Numbered from the stretch's first letter, positions 1-8,232 are shown. The stretch: 46,117 nt of DNA from Pseudonocardia xinjiangensis (GCF_012911925.1 NZ_JAAXKY010000046.1:1-46117); one strand, 5' to 3'. Notes: generated by a model from the sequence alone, not told the origin. Numbers and translations are program-made.

Positions 1-58
1 GCGGGGGAGTCCCGCCCTCCGCGGTGGCCCCGACGTCTGCGGAGGTGGTGGTGGACAT
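1..58 (-). CDS. Sugar ABC transporter permease, N-terminal fragment (cut by window edge)
   Basis: Reading leftwards from an ATG at 58, an open frame begins MSTTTSADVGATAEGG and runs off the left edge. An AGGAG sequence sits just before it, inside the last codons of the ATPase gene, and the gap to that gene's stop is 8 bases. In importers of the ChvE-GguA-GguB / XylFGH type the gene after the double ATPase is the membrane permease, so this is inferred to be its cytoplasmic start. No membrane segment is visible in the 19 codons present, so the identity rests on position. Confidence 0.6.
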   Translation of the reverse strand, partial: MSTTTSADVGATAEGGTPP

Positions 59-66
59 GGGGTCGC

Positions 67-1599
67 CTACTCCTGTTCCGTGGTCATGTAGTGCATGAGC
101 CGCTCCTGGGTGGCCTCCTCGCGGCTCACCTCACCGGTGATCCGGCCGCTCGACAGCGCGTAGATGCGGTCGCAGAGGCCCAGCAGCTCCGGCAGCTCCG
201 ACGAGATGACCAGCACGGCCTTTCCCTCGGCGGCGAGCGCGTTGATGATCGTGTAGATCTCGTACTTCGCGCCGACGTCGATGCCGCGGGTCGGCTCGTC
301 GAGAATGAGCACGTCCGGGTCGGAGAAGATCCACTTCGCCAGCACGACCTTCTGCTGGTTCCCGCCGCTGAGCTTTCCCGTCACGCTGAGGACGGTCGGC
401 GCCTTGATGTTCAGGCTGCGCCGGTACCCCTCGGCGACCTTGTACTCCTCGTTGTCGTCCACCCAGCCCCGGCGGGCGAGCTTGCCCAACCGGGCCGCGG
501 AGACGTTGCGCTTGATGTCCTCGATGAGGTTGAGGCCGTAGCGCTTGCGGTCCTCCGTGACGTAGGCGATCCGGTGACGGATCGCGTCCTGCACGGAACG
601 CACCTGGATCTCCCGGCCGTCCTTGACCAGCCGCCCGGAGATGTTGGTGCCGTAGGACCGGCCGAACACGCTCATCGCCAGCTCGGTGCGGCCCGCGCCC
701 ATCAGGCCGGCCAACCCGACGATCTCGCCGCGGCGCAGGGTCAGGTTGGCGCCCGAGACCACGGCCCGGTCGGGCTGGGTGGGGCTGTGCACCGTCCAGT
801 CCTCGATCCGCAGCACCTCCTCGCCCACGTGCGGCTCGTGGGGCGGGAAGCGGTTCTCGAGGTCGCGGCCCACCATCAGCGAGATGATCCGGTCCTCGGT
901 CACCTCGTCGGTGCGCATGTTCAGCGTCTCGATCGACCGGCCGTCACGGATGATCGTGATCGAGTCGGCGATGGCCGCGATCTCGTTGAGCTTGTGAGAG
1001 ATGATCACCGACGTGATGCCCTCCTCCCGCAGCCCGCGGAGCAGGTCGAGGAGGTGCGCGGAGTCGTCGTCGTTGAGCGCCGCGGTCGGCTCGTCGAGGA
1101 TGAGCAGCCGCACCTCCTTCGACAGCGCCTTCGCGATCTCCACCAGCTGCTGCTTGCCGACCCCCAGGTCGAGCACCTGCGTCACGGGGTTCTCCGCGAG
1201 CCCGACCCGGGCCAGGAGAGCCGCCGCCGCGTGGTTGGTGCGGTTCCAGTCGATCAGGCCGCGGGTCGCCTGCTCGTTGCCGAGGAAGACGTTCTCGGCG
1301 ATGGAGAGCTGGGGGCACAGCGCCAGCTCCTGATGGATGATCACGATCCCGCGCTGCTCGCTGTCGCGGATGCTCGAGAAGGTGCAGAGCTCGCCGTCGA
1401 AGTGGATCTCGCCCTCGTAGGAGCCGTGCGGGTACACCCCGGACAGCACCTTCATGAGCGTCGACTTCCCGGCGCCGTTCTCACCGCAGATGGCGTGGAT
1501 CTCCCCGCGGCGGACCGACAGGTTGACGTCCTCCAGCGCTTTCACGCCGGGGAACGTCTTGGTGATGCCCCGCATCCGCAGGATCTCGTCGGCGGTCAT
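67..1599 (-). CDS. Sugar ABC transporter ATP-binding protein with two nucleotide-binding domains (XylG/MmsA/RbsA type)
   Basis: Cytoplasmic energy-coupling subunit of a carbohydrate importer. The 510-residue protein has the two tandem ATPase domains typical of this family. Domain 1 has Walker [10 protein letters not shown] near residue 40, a relaxed signature ([16 protein letters not shown]) and Walker [12 protein letters not shown]. Domain 2 has the usual degenerate P-loop ([10 protein letters not shown]), signature [14 protein letters not shown] and [18 protein letters not shown] 1599 is preferred over GTG 1602 because GAGG lies 5 bases before it; the GTG overlaps the stop of the binding-protein gene by one base. 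It is co-transcribed between the binding protein and the permease. Family membership is certain; the sugar (xylose, arabinose, galactose or other) cannot be read from the sequence. Confidence 0.95.
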   Translation of the reverse strand: MTADEILRMRGITKTFPGVKALEDVNLSVRRGEIHAICGENGAGKSTLMKVLSGVYPHGSYEGEIHFDGELCTFSSIRDSEQRGIVIIHQELALCPQLSIAENVFLGNEQATRGLIDWNRTNHAAAALLARVGLAENPVTQVLDLGVGKQQLVEIAKALSKEVRLLILDEPTAALNDDDSAHLLDLLRGLREEGITSVIISHKLNEIAAIADSITIIRDGRSIETLNMRTDEVTEDRIISLMVGRDLENRFPPHEPHVGEEVLRIEDWTVHSPTQPDRAVVSGANLTLRRGEIVGLAGLMGAGRTELAMSVFGRSYGTNISGRLVKDGREIQVRSVQDAIRHRIAYVTEDRKRYGLNLIEDIKRNVSAARLGKLARRGWVDDNEEYKVAEGYRRSLNIKAPTVLSVTGKLSGGNQQKVVLAKWIFSDPDVLILDEPTRGIDVGAKYEIYTIINALAAEGKAVLVISSELPELLGLCDRIYALSSGRITGEVSREEATQERLMHYMTTEQE

Positions 1600-1601
1600 C
1601 A

Positions 1602-2729
1602 CTACCTCAGCTGGTCGGCGGTGTAGTAGCCGGAGTCGACCAGCACCTTCTGGTAGTTGTTCTTGTCGACGACCACCGGCTGCAGCAGGAACGAGGGCAC
1701 GACCTTGTTGCCGTTGTCGTAGTCGGTGGTGTTGTTCACCTCGGGCTTGGCGCCCTTCAGCACGGCGTCGGCCATCTTGACGGTGACGTCGGCGAGCTGG
1801 CGGGTGTCCTTGTAGACGGTGGAGTACTGCTCACCGGCGATGATCGACTTCACCGAGGCGACCTCGGCGTCCTGGCCCGTCACGATGGGGTAGGGCTGAC
1901 CCGCGGTGCCGTAGCCGTTGCTCTTCAGCGCCGACAGGATGCCGATCGACAGGCCGTCGTAGGGGGAGAGCACGCCCTGGACCTTGGCACCGCTGTAGGT
2001 GGAGGTGAGCAGGTCCTCCATGCGCCGCTGGGCCGTGGCCGGGTCCCACCGCAGGATCGCCACGGTGGTGAAGTCGGTCTGCCCGCTCTTCACGACCAGG
2101 GTGCCCTTGTCGATGTAGGGCTTGAGCACCGACATCGCACCGTTGAAGAAGAAGGTGGCGTTGTTGTCGTCGGGCGAGCCGGCGAACAGCTCGATGTTGA
2201 ACTGGCCGGTGGCCGTGCCGTCCGTGCCGTCGGCGTTCTTGAGCCCCAGGCCGGTGAGCAGCGAGTTCGCCTGGTCCACGCCCACGGTGAAGTTGTCGAA
2301 GGTGGCGTAGTAGTCGACGTTCGGGCTGTTGCGGATCAGGCGGTCGTAGGAGATCACCGGGATCTTGTTGTCGGCGGCCTCCTGCAGCTGCGTGGTGAGC
2401 GCCGTGCCGTCGATCGAGGCGACCACCAGCAGCTTCGCACCCTTGCTGATCTGGTTCTCGATCTGGTTGACCTGCGTCGGGATGTCGTTCTCCGCGTACT
2501 GCAGGTCGACCGAGTACCCGAGCTTCTCCAGCGCGCTCTTGATGTTGTCGCCGTCGTGGATCCAGCGCTCGGACGACTTCGTCGGCATGGTGACGCCGAC
2601 CAGGCTCCCGGCGGCCGGGGTCGCCGCACCGGCGTTCTGGTCGACGGTCTTCTCACTCGAACCACAGGCCGCGAGTGCCGTGGCGAGCACGATGCTCCCG
2701 GCCACTGCGGCCAGCCGTGCCAGCTTCAT
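1602..2729 (-). CDS. Sugar-binding lipoprotein of ABC transporter (ChvE/XylF family)
   Basis: Periplasmic-type binding protein 1 family member that captures the sugar outside the membrane and delivers it to the permease. The 375-residue protein begins with a lipoprotein signal, [20 protein letters not shown] followed by AC; the lipobox LAAC puts the lipidated Cys at residue 22. The body shows the two-lobed sugar-binder pattern, with [16 protein letters not shown] and PVISYDRLI, the latter typical of ChvE/xylose-type binders. The ATG at 2729 follows GGAGAG. It is first in the operon, with the ATPase starting at its stop codon. The long region upstream contains an imperfect LacI-type palindrome that could be the operator. 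Confidence 0.93.
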   Translation of the reverse strand: MKLARLAAVAGSIVLATALAACGSSEKTVDQNAGAATPAAGSLVGVTMPTKSSERWIHDGDNIKSALEKLGYSVDLQYAENDIPTQVNQIENQISKGAKLLVVASIDGTALTTQLQEAADNKIPVISYDRLIRNSPNVDYYATFDNFTVGVDQANSLLTGLGLKNADGTDGTATGQFNIELFAGSPDDNNATFFFNGAMSVLKPYIDKGTLVVKSGQTDFTTVAILRWDPATAQRRMEDLLTSTYSGAKVQGVLSPYDGLSIGILSALKSNGYGTAGQPYPIVTGQDAEVASVKSIIAGEQYSTVYKDTRQLADVTVKMADAVLKGAKPEVNNTTDYDNGNKVVPSFLLQPVVVDKNNYQKVLVDSGYYTADQLR

Positions 2730-3123
2730 CTTCTCTCCAGTGAATAGATGGGTCCGTGAGCCGGCATCGCGTACACGTCGAGAAACCCTGAGGTCAGGGC
2801 GTGCAGTCGGTGCCGGTACCGATCACGCGGGGGGATGTCCGCCGGGCACCCGGCGCCGCAGGAAGCGGACAGCCGTGCTCGGCGGGGCGGGACTTCGCTG
2901 GTCGTCGGCGCGCGGCCGATCACACCACGGGCGTGCCGGGTGACGACGCAGCGGGTGACGGCGCAGCCGGACGTCGTCCCTGCGGCGGCGCGGCCACCCG
3001 TGTGCGGTCCGGACAGCCACCCGAGGTCCACGCTCACGGTGGCCGTGAGGTGCTGGGTGAATCGATGCCATGGGACACCTTCGTCCGGGAGCAGGCGGAG
3101 CCGTGAAGACCCGCGGCGGCGAA

Positions 3124-3137
3124 TGTTAGCGCTCACA
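3124..3137. promoter_or_regulatory. LacI-family operator-like palindrome
   Basis: TGTTAGCGCTCACA differs at one position from the perfect palindrome TGTTAGCGCTAACA, whose AGCGCT core is typical of operators bound by LacI-family sugar repressors. It lies about 395 bases upstream of the sugar-binding protein and about 190 upstream of the Ssu leader peptide. The sugar operon is the more natural target, but the distance implies a long leader or an unseen distal promoter. No LacI gene is in the window. Confidence 0.45.
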
Positions 3138-3293
3138 TCTTGGCGGGGGCAAGCGCTGCGCCGCAGCGGGCCGGCCCGGTCGAGCCGGGCAGCCCGACCC
3201 GCGGGCGTCGTGGCCGTCCGAGTGTCCACACGGGCCTGGCGCTCACCAGGCGCGTCGTGCCCCGGCGGCGGTTCCGGACCCGGGCCGGTCGCC

Positions 3294-3323
3294 TTGCGCG
3301 AGCCGGTGGGCGCCCCATAGCGT
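3294..3323 (+). promoter_or_regulatory. Candidate promoter of the Ssu-type operon
   Basis: TTGCGC (3294-3299) and TAGCGT (3318-3323) are separated by 18 bases. The predicted start of transcription, about 7 bases downstream, falls at the GTG of the leader peptide (3330), which would make that message leaderless, as is common in actinomycetes. There is no ribosome-binding site before 3330, which fits. Confidence 0.4.
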
Positions 3324-3329
3324 TGGCCC

Positions 3330-3422
3330 GTGGCGCAGACGGATCACGGTATCGGCGACGAGCTCGCCGAGCGGCTGTGGCTGGATCTGGGCTACGCCGC
3401 CAGCGCCGCCTGTCGGGCCTGA
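3330..3422 (+). CDS. Putative Cys-ending leader peptide upstream of the sulfonate transporter
   Basis: A 30-residue frame starts at GTG 3330 and ends at TGA 3420-3422. The in-frame TAG at 3318 means this GTG is the only usable start. The C-terminal half reads LWLDLGYAASAACRA. This resembles the short leader peptides annotated before sulfur-uptake genes in actinomycetes, whose tails follow a (V/I/L)DL-x-R-x-(A/S)SA-x-CR pattern; here the Arg after DL is changed. In such leaders, stalling at the terminal Cys codon is proposed to couple transporter expression to cysteine supply. The stop is 45 bases before ssuB. Recognised by pattern only. Confidence 0.5.
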   Translation: MAQTDHGIGDELAERLWLDLGYAASAACRA

Positions 3423-3466
3423 GGAACGCCGCCGCACCCTCCGCGCCGCCCGACAAGGACATATTC

Positions 3467-4267
3467 GTGCAGACCACCGCCACGCGAGTGGCCGCTGTCC
3501 CCGTGACGCTCCGAGACGTCGACCGGGTGTTCGGCACCGGCGACGGCGCCCATGTCGTCCTGCGCGGGATCGACCTCGACGTCGCGGCGGGCGAGGTGGT
3601 GGCGTTGCTCGGGGCGTCGGGCTGCGGGAAGTCCACCTTGCTCCGCCTCGTCGCGGGCCTCGACCGGCCCACCGGCGGCGAGGTGGCGATCGACGGTGCC
3701 CGGGTCGACGGGATCGAGCCGAGGGCCGCGGTCGTGTTCCAGGAACCGCGCCTGCTGCCATGGCGCACCCTGGCCGAGAACGTCGCCTTCGGCCTGCCGG
3801 ACGGCGCAGCGCGGAGCACGCGGCGCTCCGCGGTGGCGCACGCGCTCGACACCGTGGGGCTCGCGCCGTTCGCGGCCTACCGCCCGCGTGCCGTCTCCGG
3901 CGGAATGGCCCAGCGCACCGCACTCGCGCGGGCGCTGGTGCGACGACCCGGTGTGCTCCTGCTGGACGAGCCGTTCGCGGCGCTCGACGCGCTCACCCGC
4001 CTGCGCATGCAGGATCTCGTCGACGACCTGCAGCGTTCCTCCGGGGCCACCGTCCTGCTGGTCACCCACGACGTCGACGAGGCACTCCAGCTGGCCGACC
4101 GCGTCGTCGTGCTCGCCCCCCGCGCGGACCGTGGCGCCGGGTCCGGGATCGCGCACGTGCTCGACGTGCCCGGCGCGCGCCCGCGGGACCGCGCCGACCC
4201 CGTGCTCGCCGCGCTGCGTGTCGAGCTGCTCGACCGCCTCGGCGTGCCCCGCCACCGCCCCGCCTGA
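3467..4267 (+). CDS. ssuB: ABC transporter ATP-binding protein, sulfonate/nitrate/taurine type (SsuB-like)
   Basis: ATPase powering uptake of a small organosulfur or related anion. From GTG 3467 (AAGGAC about 8 bases before it) the protein is 266 residues, the usual SsuB/TauB length; the frame is open further upstream but that part has no homology signature and overlaps the leader peptide. Walker A GASGCGKST is at residues 49-57, followed by the Q-loop region VVFQEPRLLPWRTLAENV, signature SGGMAQRTALARAL (Met for Gln, common in this family), Walker B LLLDEPFAALDALTR and switch His in LLVTHDVDEAL. VFQEPRLLPW is typical of the nitrate/sulfonate/taurine subfamily. The binding-protein and permease genes follow. 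Confidence 0.9.
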   Translation: MQTTATRVAAVPVTLRDVDRVFGTGDGAHVVLRGIDLDVAAGEVVALLGASGCGKSTLLRLVAGLDRPTGGEVAIDGARVDGIEPRAAVVFQEPRLLPWRTLAENVAFGLPDGAARSTRRSAVAHALDTVGLAPFAAYRPRAVSGGMAQRTALARALVRRPGVLLLDEPFAALDALTRLRMQDLVDDLQRSSGATVLLVTHDVDEALQLADRVVVLAPRADRGAGSGIAHVLDVPGARPRDRADPVLAALRVELLDRLGVPRHRPA

Positions 4268-4291
4268 CCCACCTCGTTCCAGGAGACCGTG

Positions 4292-5332
4292 ATGCCCCCT
4301 GCCCTGTCCGCCGTCGCCCGGATCGGTGCGCTCGCCGCCCTCGTGGGTGTGCTCGCCGGCTGCGTCTCGGGCGAGAACGCCGACGGCTCCGTCGGTGCGC
4401 CCGCGGCCTCGGGCGTCCAGGTGCGCCTGGACTACGCCTACTACAACCCCGAGAGCCTGGTGATCAAGGAACAGGGCTGGCTCGAGCAGGAGCTCGGCCC
4501 CGGCTCCGTCCAGTGGGTCCTGTCGCAGGGCAGCAACAAGGCCAACGAGAACCTGCGGGCCGACGCGATCGACATCGGCTCCACCGCCGGCACTCCGGCG
4601 CTGCTGGCCAGGGCGAACGGTTCCCCGATCCGCGCGATCGACGTCTTCAGCCGTCCCGAGTGGTCGGCGATCGTCGTCGCGAAGGACTCGCCGATCAGCG
4701 ACCCCGCGCAGCTGCGCGGGCAGAAGATCGCGGCCACCCAGGGCACCGACCCGTACTTCTTCCTGCTGCAGACCCTGTCGGCCGCCGGCCTCTCCGCGTC
4801 CGACGTCGAGATCGTCAACCTCCAGCACTCCGACGGGAAGATCGCGCTCGAACGCGGGGACGTCGCAGCATGGGCCGGGCTGGACCCGTTCATGGCCCAG
4901 ACCGAGCTGGAGGCGGGCTCGCGCCTGATCTACCGCAACCTCGACTTCAACTCCTACGGCCTGCTCAACGCCAACGAGGAGTTCCTCGAGCAGAAGCCGC
5001 AGGTCGCCCAGACCGTCGTCACGGCGTACGAGCGGGCCCGCGCCTGGATCACCGAGAACCCCGACGCCGCCGTCCAGACCCTCGCGGCCGCCGCGAGCAT
5101 CAAGCCCGAGATCGCGCGCCAGCAGCTGCTGACGCGCACGGATCTGGGCATCGACCCGGTGCCCGGCGAGCCGCAGCGCGCGGTCCTGTCACGGCTGGTG
5201 CCGTTGCTCGTGTCCGACGGGCTGGTGCGCTCGGAGCCGGAGGCCACCACCGCGCTCGCCACCCTGTTCGAGCCACGGTTCGCCGAGCAGGCCAAGGGCA
5301 CCACGTCCGCTGGCCGAGCGGCCGGGTCGTGA
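4292..5332 (+). CDS. ssuA: Sulfonate-type ABC transporter substrate-binding lipoprotein (SsuA-like)
   Basis: Extracytoplasmic receptor of the importer, 346 residues from ATG 4292; AGGAG six bases before favours it over the adjacent GTG at 4289. A signal peptide ends in VGVLAGC, a lipobox with Cys near residue 23. The mature part has family hallmarks: LDYAYYNPESLVIKEQGWLEQEL at the start, QGSNKANENLRADAIDIGSTAGTPALLA (the 'dwells on a pool of empty sites' segment) and DPAQLRGQKIAATQGTDPY. This is the SsuA/TauA/nitrate binder fold; sulfonate is the best guess, supported by the leader peptide upstream, but riboflavin-precursor or nitrate relatives cannot be excluded. Its stop overlaps the permease start by 4 bases. 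Confidence 0.85.
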   Translation: MPPALSAVARIGALAALVGVLAGCVSGENADGSVGAPAASGVQVRLDYAYYNPESLVIKEQGWLEQELGPGSVQWVLSQGSNKANENLRADAIDIGSTAGTPALLARANGSPIRAIDVFSRPEWSAIVVAKDSPISDPAQLRGQKIAATQGTDPYFFLLQTLSAAGLSASDVEIVNLQHSDGKIALERGDVAAWAGLDPFMAQTELEAGSRLIYRNLDFNSYGLLNANEEFLEQKPQVAQTVVTAYERARAWITENPDAAVQTLAAAASIKPEIARQQLLTRTDLGIDPVPGEPQRAVLSRLVPLLVSDGLVRSEPEATTALATLFEPRFAEQAKGTTSAGRAAGS

Positions 5333-6168
5333 CGGTCACCGATCCCGACACCGAGGCCCGGGCGGACCCGACCTCGCCCGCCCGGCGCCCCGGCCCGCGG
5401 CGGCTCGGCGGTGTCCGGCGGCTCGGCGGTGCGGTGCTGCTCGGGCTGCTCGTCCCGGTGCTCTTCGTGCTGGGGTGGCAGCTGCTGGCGACGTCGGGGG
5501 AGTTCTCGCCGTCCCAGCTGCCCACCCCGGGAGCGGTGCTGGCCGCGCTGGTGGAGCTGGTGACGCGCGGCGAGCTCTGGCAGCACATCGGCATCAGCAC
5601 CCAGCGGGTGCTCCTCGGCTTCGCCGCGGGTGCCGGCTCCGGTCTCGTGCTCGGCGGTGTGATCGGGCTGTCCCGTCCGGCGCGGGCGCTGCTGGCGCCG
5701 TCGATCCAGGCGCTGCGGGCGGTGCCGTCGCTGGCCTGGGTGCCGCTGTTGCTGCTCTGGCTCGGCATCGGCGAGACCCCGAAGATCACGCTGGTCGCGA
5801 TCGGGGCGTTCTTCCCCGTCTACACCACCGTGTCGGCCGCGCTCGCCCACGTCGACCGCCACCTCGTCGAGGTCGGCCGGGCCTACGGCCGCACGGGCGT
5901 GCGGCTGTTCGTCCAGGTCCAGTTGCCGGCGATCGCCCCTGCTGCATTGTCGGGACTGCGCCTCGGTCTGGCCCAGGGATGGCTGTTCCTGGTGGCCGCC
6001 GAACTCATCGCCTCGTCGATCGGACTCGGGTTCCTCCTGATCGACAGCCAGAACACCGGACGCACGGACATTCTGCTTCTCGCGATCGTGCTGCTCGCGG
6101 TACTGGGGAAGATCACCGACGGCATCCTCGGCCTCGCCGAGCGCCGGCTGCTGCGCAGATGGAACTGA
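5329..6168 (+). CDS. ssuC: Sulfonate-type ABC transporter permease (SsuC-like)
   Basis: Membrane channel subunit, 279 residues from GTG 5329, which overlaps the TGA of ssuA as GTGA; the frame is open far upstream, but only as a shadow of ssuB/ssuA. A polar N-terminus rich in Pro/Arg precedes about six hydrophobic segments, starting with AVLLGLLVPVLFVLGWQLLA. The cytoplasmic EAA loop that contacts the ATPase is visible as EVGRAYGRTGVRLFVQVQLP. SLAWVPLLLLWLGIGETPK is typical of the SsuC/TauC family. Last gene of the operon; I see no clear terminator hairpin in the 150 bases after it. Confidence 0.9.
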   Translation: MTVTDPDTEARADPTSPARRPGPRRLGGVRRLGGAVLLGLLVPVLFVLGWQLLATSGEFSPSQLPTPGAVLAALVELVTRGELWQHIGISTQRVLLGFAAGAGSGLVLGGVIGLSRPARALLAPSIQALRAVPSLAWVPLLLLWLGIGETPKITLVAIGAFFPVYTTVSAALAHVDRHLVEVGRAYGRTGVRLFVQVQLPAIAPAALSGLRLGLAQGWLFLVAAELIASSIGLGFLLIDSQNTGRTDILLLAIVLLAVLGKITDGILGLAERRLLRRWN

Positions 6169-6320
6169 CACTCCAGAACGCATTACCGGGTGGGTGACAC
6201 GCCGCACGTGGCCGAGAAATCTGTGGTTCCTTCCGCGGAGATCGCCCCCTGTCAACAGGACGAATCGTTCTCGGCGGCCGGCCATCCGGAAGTTCCCGTG
6301 TCTCTCTCCGGCGGGCCAAC

Positions 6321-6350
6321 TTGACGTTCACGGTGTTTTTTGGAGAGTAT
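6321..6350 (+). promoter_or_regulatory. Promoter region of lsr2 copy 1, shared with lsr2 copy 2
   Basis: TTGACG (6321-6326), an 18-base spacer and GAGTAT (6345-6350). From 6315 to the start codon the sequence is closely matched before the second lsr2 (27066-27140), including CCAACTTGACGTT and TGGAGAGTATCGGC, and the spacing is the same. Conservation in non-coding DNA between two paralogs argues this is the functional promoter and leader; -35 and -10 assignments are inferred. Confidence 0.6.
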
Positions 6351-6389
6351 CGGCCGGCCCGCCGAGAACTCATCGAATGGAAGTGCACT

Positions 6390-6737
6390 GTGGCCCAGCA
6401 AGTTCAAACCCGGCTCGTCGACGACCTGGACGGTTCGGAAGCCGACGAGACGGTGACGTTTGCTCTCGCCGGACGCCAGTACGAGATCGACCTGTCGGGC
6501 GAGAACGCCGCGCGACTCCGGGACTCCCTGGCTTCTTTCGTCGCCGCGGCCCGTCGGGGCGGTAGCGGTCGCCAGTCCTCGGCCACCGCCCGTTCCGCAC
6601 GTCCGGCCGCGAGCGACCGGGAACACACCGCAGCGGTGCGGGAGTGGGCCCGGCAGAACGGGCACGAGATCTCCGACCGCGGACGCATCCCCCACTCCGT
6701 TCTCGAGGCCTACGCGCAGCGCGGTTCGGCTTCCTAG
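6390..6737 (+). CDS. lsr2: Lsr2 family nucleoid-associated protein, copy 1
   Basis: H-NS-like DNA-bridging protein that silences AT-rich, often foreign, DNA in actinomycetes. GTG 6390 gives 115 residues, the normal Lsr2 size. The N-terminal dimerisation domain is recognisable ([31 protein letters not shown]), then a Ser/Ala-rich linker, then the DNA-binding domain ([21 protein letters not shown]) with the RGR minor-groove motif near residues 97-99. The second copy at 27140 is very similar but has a C-terminal extension. The stop codon abuts the stop of the convergent hydrolase in the palindrome CTAGCTAG (6734-6741). Confidence 0.93.
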   Translation: MAQQVQTRLVDDLDGSEADETVTFALAGRQYEIDLSGENAARLRDSLASFVAAARRGGSGRQSSATARSARPAASDREHTAAVREWARQNGHEISDRGRIPHSVLEAYAQRGSAS

Positions 6738-7514
6738 CTAGCTTCTTTCCGGATCCGGCAGCTCTGCCCAGAAGTTCGTCAGAGCCTCAGCAACCGGCGC
6801 CGGTGTCTCCTCGGGCCACCAGTGGCCCACGCCCTCAAGATGCGCCATCCTCGCGCCCGATTGCCGCGCTGCCCACTCGTGCTGCACCAGCGTCCCGCTA
6901 GCTCGCTCGAAGTCGTCAACGGCGATGAGAGCGAGCCCCGGACTTTCTGCGGCGCTCGGCAGCAGCCGTCCCGCTTCGGCCATCGCCGGCTGTCGTGCCG
7001 ACCGCAACAGCGTGAGGACGGCGCGTCCCATCTCGGGATCCATGCCTGCCGCGACCCGCTCCGCCATGCGCCCGGTCATACCGAGGGCCGACGTCACCGC
7101 GAGTCGCTGCTCCAGATCGCCTCCCCACAACTCCTGCACCGAGGCTTCCCCTGGACCCTCCTGCTGCCACACCTGTGCCCGCGGATGCCAGACGTAGTCG
7201 GGCGCGAACACGCCGAGTGCATCGGAGGCCCAGCTGCGAATCAGATCCGGACGGCTCATGGCCAGCGCCGCGACGTGGATTCCGCCCCAGTCGTGACCCA
7301 CGATGTCGACCGGAGTGCGGAACAGCTCCAGCTGGGACGCCAGCCAGTCTCTATAGGCCGTCGTCGACGAGTTGAAGCTGCGGGGCGCGGGGACGCCGAA
7401 CCCGGGCGGGGACAGGACTACCGCGTCGGCCCGATCGAGCTCCCCGATGAGCGGTCCCCAGATGGCCGCTGTCTCGGGGTTGCCGTGGACGAGGACGAGT
7501 GGAGTGTGCGGCAC
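6738..7514 (-). CDS. Alpha/beta-fold hydrolase
   Basis: Predicted cytoplasmic hydrolase of 258 residues from GTG 7514, preceded by GAGAGGTGG; the frame stays open upstream but that part is not protein-like. The start PHTPLVLVHGNPETAAIW holds the HGNP oxyanion-loop motif, and VDIVGHDWGGIHVA has the nucleophile elbow GHDWGG, with Asp as nucleophile. HGNP plus GHDWGG is the pattern of epoxide hydrolases and haloalkane dehalogenases rather than serine esterases. The catalytic His is probably in HLEGVGHWWPEE near the end. The substrate is unknown. The operator motif before the start matches the one before the TetR gene at 8233, so that repressor probably controls it. Confidence 0.85.
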   Translation of the reverse strand: MPHTPLVLVHGNPETAAIWGPLIGELDRADAVVLSPPGFGVPAPRSFNSSTTAYRDWLASQLELFRTPVDIVGHDWGGIHVAALAMSRPDLIRSWASDALGVFAPDYVWHPRAQVWQQEGPGEASVQELWGGDLEQRLAVTSALGMTGRMAERVAAGMDPEMGRAVLTLLRSARQPAMAEAGRLLPSAAESPGLALIAVDDFERASGTLVQHEWAARQSGARMAHLEGVGHWWPEETPAPVAEALTNFWAELPDPERS

Positions 7515-7529
7515 AAGGCCACCTCTCAG

Positions 7530-7541
7530 ATACTTGTTGGT
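7530..7541. promoter_or_regulatory. TetR operator-like half site before the hydrolase gene
   Basis: ATACTTGTTGGT is identical to 8188-8199, the left part of the inverted repeat before the TetR gene. It lies 15-27 bases upstream of the hydrolase GTG at 7514, where a bound repressor would block transcription. The right half of the palindrome is not well conserved here. Confidence 0.55.
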
Positions 7542-7904
7542 TGCAATAACGTGACAGTTCGTTCCACCCGGGCCGCTCGCCCGGCTCGCCCCGCGTGTCG
7601 TCGACGGGACTGACGCGCAGAACCGGCGGACCACATCGCCGTGCCGAAAAGGCCCTGTCCGCAGTGGTCGCCACCTGTTCGGTGCGCTCGTGGGCACGAC
7701 AGCGGTCGTCGCTGATCCGGTGCAGGCAGCGAGCCGAGCGATGCTCTTTGCGTGGCAGGGAAAGGCTGCGGCGGCGGTTCGTGCCGGGCGAGGCAACTGC
7801 GTCCTTCACGAGATCGCCACCACGCAGTGGCAGGTACCGGCTACGTGGGTGACCTGGACAGGATCGGCCGCCGAAATCTCTCTGTGGCCCTCGCCCTCGA
7901 AATC

Positions 7905-8140
7905 TATCCGCCGGATCGAGCTCGTCGAAGACCAGGACGCGGTCGCCCTGGGCGAAATGGTTCCGGTAGCTGCCCTCGAGGGTGCTCCCGCCGGTTGTGA
8001 GCTCCTGCTGAACCGACGCGAAGTCCGCCCCCAGCGCCGCCGCCAACCGCAGTAGAACGGTCTTCGACGGGGGCATCACCACCGACCGCCCGGGTCGTCG
8101 ACCAGAGGGCGTCACGCTCGCGGTCGTCGATTTCGATCAT
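7905..8140 (-). pseudogene. Possible decayed gene remnant between hydrolase and TetR
   Basis: Reading leftwards from ATG 8140 (MIEIDDRERDALWSTTRAV) codon third positions are G/C-rich as in real genes, then protein-like sequence continues in another frame from about 8078 (PPSKTVLLRLAAALGADFASVQQ, then NHFAQGDRVLVFDELD near 7920). After that no frame looks coding. This suggests a gene broken by a frameshift and truncated. I do not recognise the family. The remaining bases of 7515-8187 hold no other gene I can support. Confidence 0.3.
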
Positions 8141-8187
8141 CAGGAAACCTCCCGGAGCCGGCGCTTGTTACGCCACTCACTCTACAC

Positions 8188-8213
8188 ATACTTGTTGGTC
8201 AACACGCAAGTAT
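8188..8213. promoter_or_regulatory. TetR operator: perfect inverted repeat before the tetR gene
   Basis: ATACTTG (8188-8194) and CAAGTAT (8207-8213) are perfect reverse complements, 12 bases apart. The element ends 19 bases before ATG 8233 and overlaps a possible -35 (TTGGTC, 8195-8200). A TAGACT at 8220-8225 could be the -10, making the message leaderless. Its left half recurs exactly before the hydrolase gene. Autoregulation by the adjacent TetR protein is inferred. Confidence 0.65.
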
Positions 8214-8232
8214 CATTGCTAGACTCCGACGC

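Larger units (their letters stand above)
2730..3329. other. Long intergenic region between sugar and sulfonate operons
   Basis: About 600 bases between divergent operons. Open frames exist on both strands but have low-complexity Arg/Ala/Pro translations and no family signature, so I see no protein gene. Elements noted: an inverted repeat CCCTGA-GG-TCAGGG at 2786-2799, about 57 bases before the binding-protein start; a LacI-type palindrome at 3124-3137; and a promoter-like TTGCGC-N18-TAGCGT at 3294-3323 just before the leader peptide. A LacI or ROK regulator gene, often found here, is absent. Confidence 0.5.

Noticed and set aside
91..1626. Long plus-strand open frame opposite the sugar ATPase
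   Set aside because: Antisense shadow caused by high G+C; translation is Val/Asp/His/Arg-rich with no motif, while the minus strand has full ATPase motifs.
2726..3229. Minus-strand 167-codon frame before the sugar operon
   Set aside because: No family signal, biased to Arg/Ala/Pro, and would cover the operon promoter; treated as non-coding.
3760..5328. Upstream 523 codons of the SsuC frame
   Set aside because: Overlap ssuB and ssuA in another frame; the real permease starts at GTG 5329.
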